NCBI GenBank assembly: GCA_021158375.1
Contig: JAGGUS010000105.1
Span: forward strand, 1 to 5,815
Source: Thermoprotei archaeon
Lineage (GTDB): Archaea > Thermoproteota > Thermoprotei > QMSL01 > B3-G16
Reading direction: 5' to 3'
DNA length: 5,815 nt
The position numbers and the translations under genes were made by a program. Shown piece by piece: positions 4,432-5,815 of the stretch. The notes beneath the pieces were generated by a model. The model was not told where the DNA came from and searched no databases. It saw only the letters and a program-made list of their open reading frames with translations. Positions within the stretch are counted from its first letter, which is position 1; every line of letters starts with the position of its first letter.

Positions 4432-5815
4432 CTATGAGCTTGTCTTATATCCTAAAAGCGACAAAATTTTTCTTCTTAACTTTAGCTCCAGATCTTGTGC
4501 TATATCAGTCTCCGAATCTATTAGATTTTCTTCTTCGGGTTCAGGAACATCTTCTCTCCAATTATAGTCCTTTGGAGGAGGTGGGACATAATGAGGATTT
4601 GCCTTATATAGCTCTGGTTTAAACTTTTCAAACTTATCAGTTAATGGCTCTAATCCCCATTGATATTCAGCTCTAGTAGGTAGCCATAAATATAGTACAT
4701 AGTCATCAGTTCTTATACTCCATGATCTTTTGTAGTGTCCGCTTATGGCAAATGGCTTTACTGATTCAGCTTCGCCTGTTATGAGGGGTAAAAGGCTTTT
4801 TCCCTGTATCTGAGGAACTACACTCCATAGACTTGTTTTCTCCTCAGGGTTTATTCCTATTACATCCAATATTGTCGGCAATATATCCACTGTTTCTACT
4901 AGAGCATTAACACGTTTATTCCGGCCTATACCATCGGGGTGTTTTACGATTAGGACTATTCTAGCCAATTCTTCGTAAGGCCAGGGCCTTACTTTCTTTA
5001 TTATTCCGTGTTCTCCTAGGGGTTCTCCGTGGTCGCTTAGGAGTATTATGAGGGTGTTTTCCCATAATTCTAGTTCTTTTAGCTTGTTGAAGAACCAGCC
5101 AACCCACTTATCAACAAGAGTAACCTCACCAGCATACTGAGCCCTAATATGACGAACCTCTAAGTCTGTGAAGTCTCTCGTTAATCCTCCACCCCATATT
5201 ATTGGTTTGTCTTGGTATTCTGGTGGTGCGTATAGTTTGTAGTATTCTTCTGGTGGGTCCCAAGGTTCATGAGGATCAAAAGAATCAACCCAAAGAAAAA
5301 TCCTATCCTTAACTCCTTCCTTAACCTGCTCCTCAAGCCATTTAGCAGCCGCTTTGAATACTCTTGCTACGAAGTGGTCTTCCTCACTCCTCCACCAATG
5401 CCTATTCTTCAAATACTGAATAAAGCTCTTCTTCTGTCTCTCTATATTTTTAGAATACTGTGGTGTACACCAATTCTTTTCATGCCACTTGTTTAGATCC
5501 ACCTTTACGCTGGGATCAACGATATGCGGGTCACTCTCCTGTCCTCTTATCCATATTACTGTGTCAAATCCTCTACTATAACCCATGCCAGGCTTATGCA
5601 TATGGTAAGTGTCCGTGATTAGTGCAGTTCTGTATCCCTTGTCCCATAGTATTTCGGCTATGGAGGTGTCTGTTGGTTCTAGTCTTTGCCATCCTCTGTT
5701 TGGTAGTGTGTATTTTCCTGTTAGTAGTGCTGTTCTTACTGGGAGTGTTGGTAGGCCTTCTGCGTATGCTCTTTCGAATACTGTTGCTTCTTTAGCAAAA
5801 CTATCTATATTAGGA
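4432..5815 (-). CDS. Sulfatase-like alkaline phosphatase superfamily hydrolase, N-terminus beyond the window
   Basis: The frame is open from the right edge to TAG at 4434-4432, giving 460 visible residues; some tens of N-terminal residues, including the first metal-binding Asp region, are missing. An internal ATG at 5601 is not the true start because conserved sequence continues upstream of it. Visible residues 1-10 begin PNIDSFAKEA, the usual (T)PNID region. The nucleophile motif, normally C/S-x-P-x-R, reads T23-L-P-V-R27, followed by TALLTGKY. Later motifs are WVDSFDPHEPW at 175-185, metal-binding SDHGEPLGEHG from 260 (D261, H262) and ETVDILPTILDVIGI from 307. Thr cannot become formylglycine, so the enzyme is better viewed as a phosphodiesterase, phosphatase or phosphotransferase-type member than a proven sulfatase. 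The substrate is unknown and localisation cannot be judged without the N-terminus. It is followed about 20 bases on by the YkgJ-like gene. Third-position codon bias switches abruptly between blocks in its 5' half. Confidence 0.9.
   Translation of the reverse strand, partial: PNIDSFAKEATVFERAYAEGLPTLPVRTALLTGKYTLPNRGWQRLEPTDTSIAEILWDKGYRTALITDTYHMHKPGMGYSRGFDTVIWIRGQESDPHIVDPSVKVDLNKWHEKNWCTPQYSKNIERQKKSFIQYLKNRHWWRSEEDHFVARVFKAAAKWLEEQVKEGVKDRIFLWVDSFDPHEPWDPPEEYYKLYAPPEYQDKPIIWGGGLTRDFTDLEVRHIRAQYAGEVTLVDKWVGWFFNKLKELELWENTLIILLSDHGEPLGEHGIIKKVRPWPYEELARIVLIVKHPDGIGRNKRVNALVETVDILPTILDVIGINPEEKTSLWSVVPQIQGKSLLPLITGEAESVKPFAISGHYKRSWSIRTDDYVLYLWLPTRAEYQWGLEPLTDKFEKFKPELYKANPHYVPPPPKDYNWREDVPEPEEENLIDSETDIAQDLELKLRRKILSLLGYKTSS

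Noticed and set aside
4346..4622. Two short plus-strand frames across the junction of the two minus-strand genes
   Set aside because: They have low-complexity composition and no motif, and are antisense to the ends of two real genes.
4432..5601. Sulfatase-like gene starting at ATG 5601
   Set aside because: Conserved sulfatase-family sequence, including the nucleophile motif, continues in frame upstream to the window edge.
1..5815. CRISPR array, tRNA or rRNA gene, insertion sequence
   Set aside because: No regularly spaced direct repeats, no cloverleaf-like sequence, no transposase or integrase motif and no terminal inverted repeats were seen on reading both strands.

Overview
This window looks like chromosomal DNA of a thermophilic archaeon, most likely a Thermoproteota (Crenarchaeota) member near the Desulfurococcales. 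The lineage is an inference. It rests on the AT-rich sequence with ATA, AGA and AGG codons favoured, the GGTG/GAGGTG-type ribosome binding sites, a TTG start, one apparently leaderless gene with a TATA box about 26 bases upstream, and archaea-type PurP genes. No tRNA, rRNA, CRISPR array, transposase or integrase is visible.

Left part (1-1259). A multi-pass membrane protein is encoded on the minus strand and runs off the left edge; it carries an internal duplication. It diverges from a 66-residue zinc-ribbon protein on the plus strand, and the two share an 80-bp promoter region. A 215-bp gene-free stretch follows, holding two nested inverted repeats and then the promoter of the next gene.

Centre (1260-3810). 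Two tandem plus-strand genes of the PurP family lie 43 bp apart. The first is a standard-length FAICAR synthetase, the formate- and ATP-dependent enzyme that formylates AICAR late in archaeal purine synthesis. The second is a longer, diverged paralogue (479 residues). It keeps the family scaffold but has lost the glycine-rich ATP loop and gained two insertions, so its activity is open. It begins at a TTG codon behind a clear GGTGA ribosome binding site.

Right part (3811-5815). A minus-strand pair converges on the purP pair with a gap of only 4 bp. The upstream gene, cut by the right edge, encodes a sulfatase-like alkaline phosphatase superfamily hydrolase that has Thr where true sulfatases have the Cys/Ser made into formylglycine. 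Just downstream is a YkgJ-family cysteine-cluster protein. The 5' half of the hydrolase gene shows an abrupt alternation of third-codon-position bias, which is the oddest sequence-level pattern in the window.

The purP pair is the only set with an obvious shared role. The other genes cannot be tied to purine metabolism from sequence alone.
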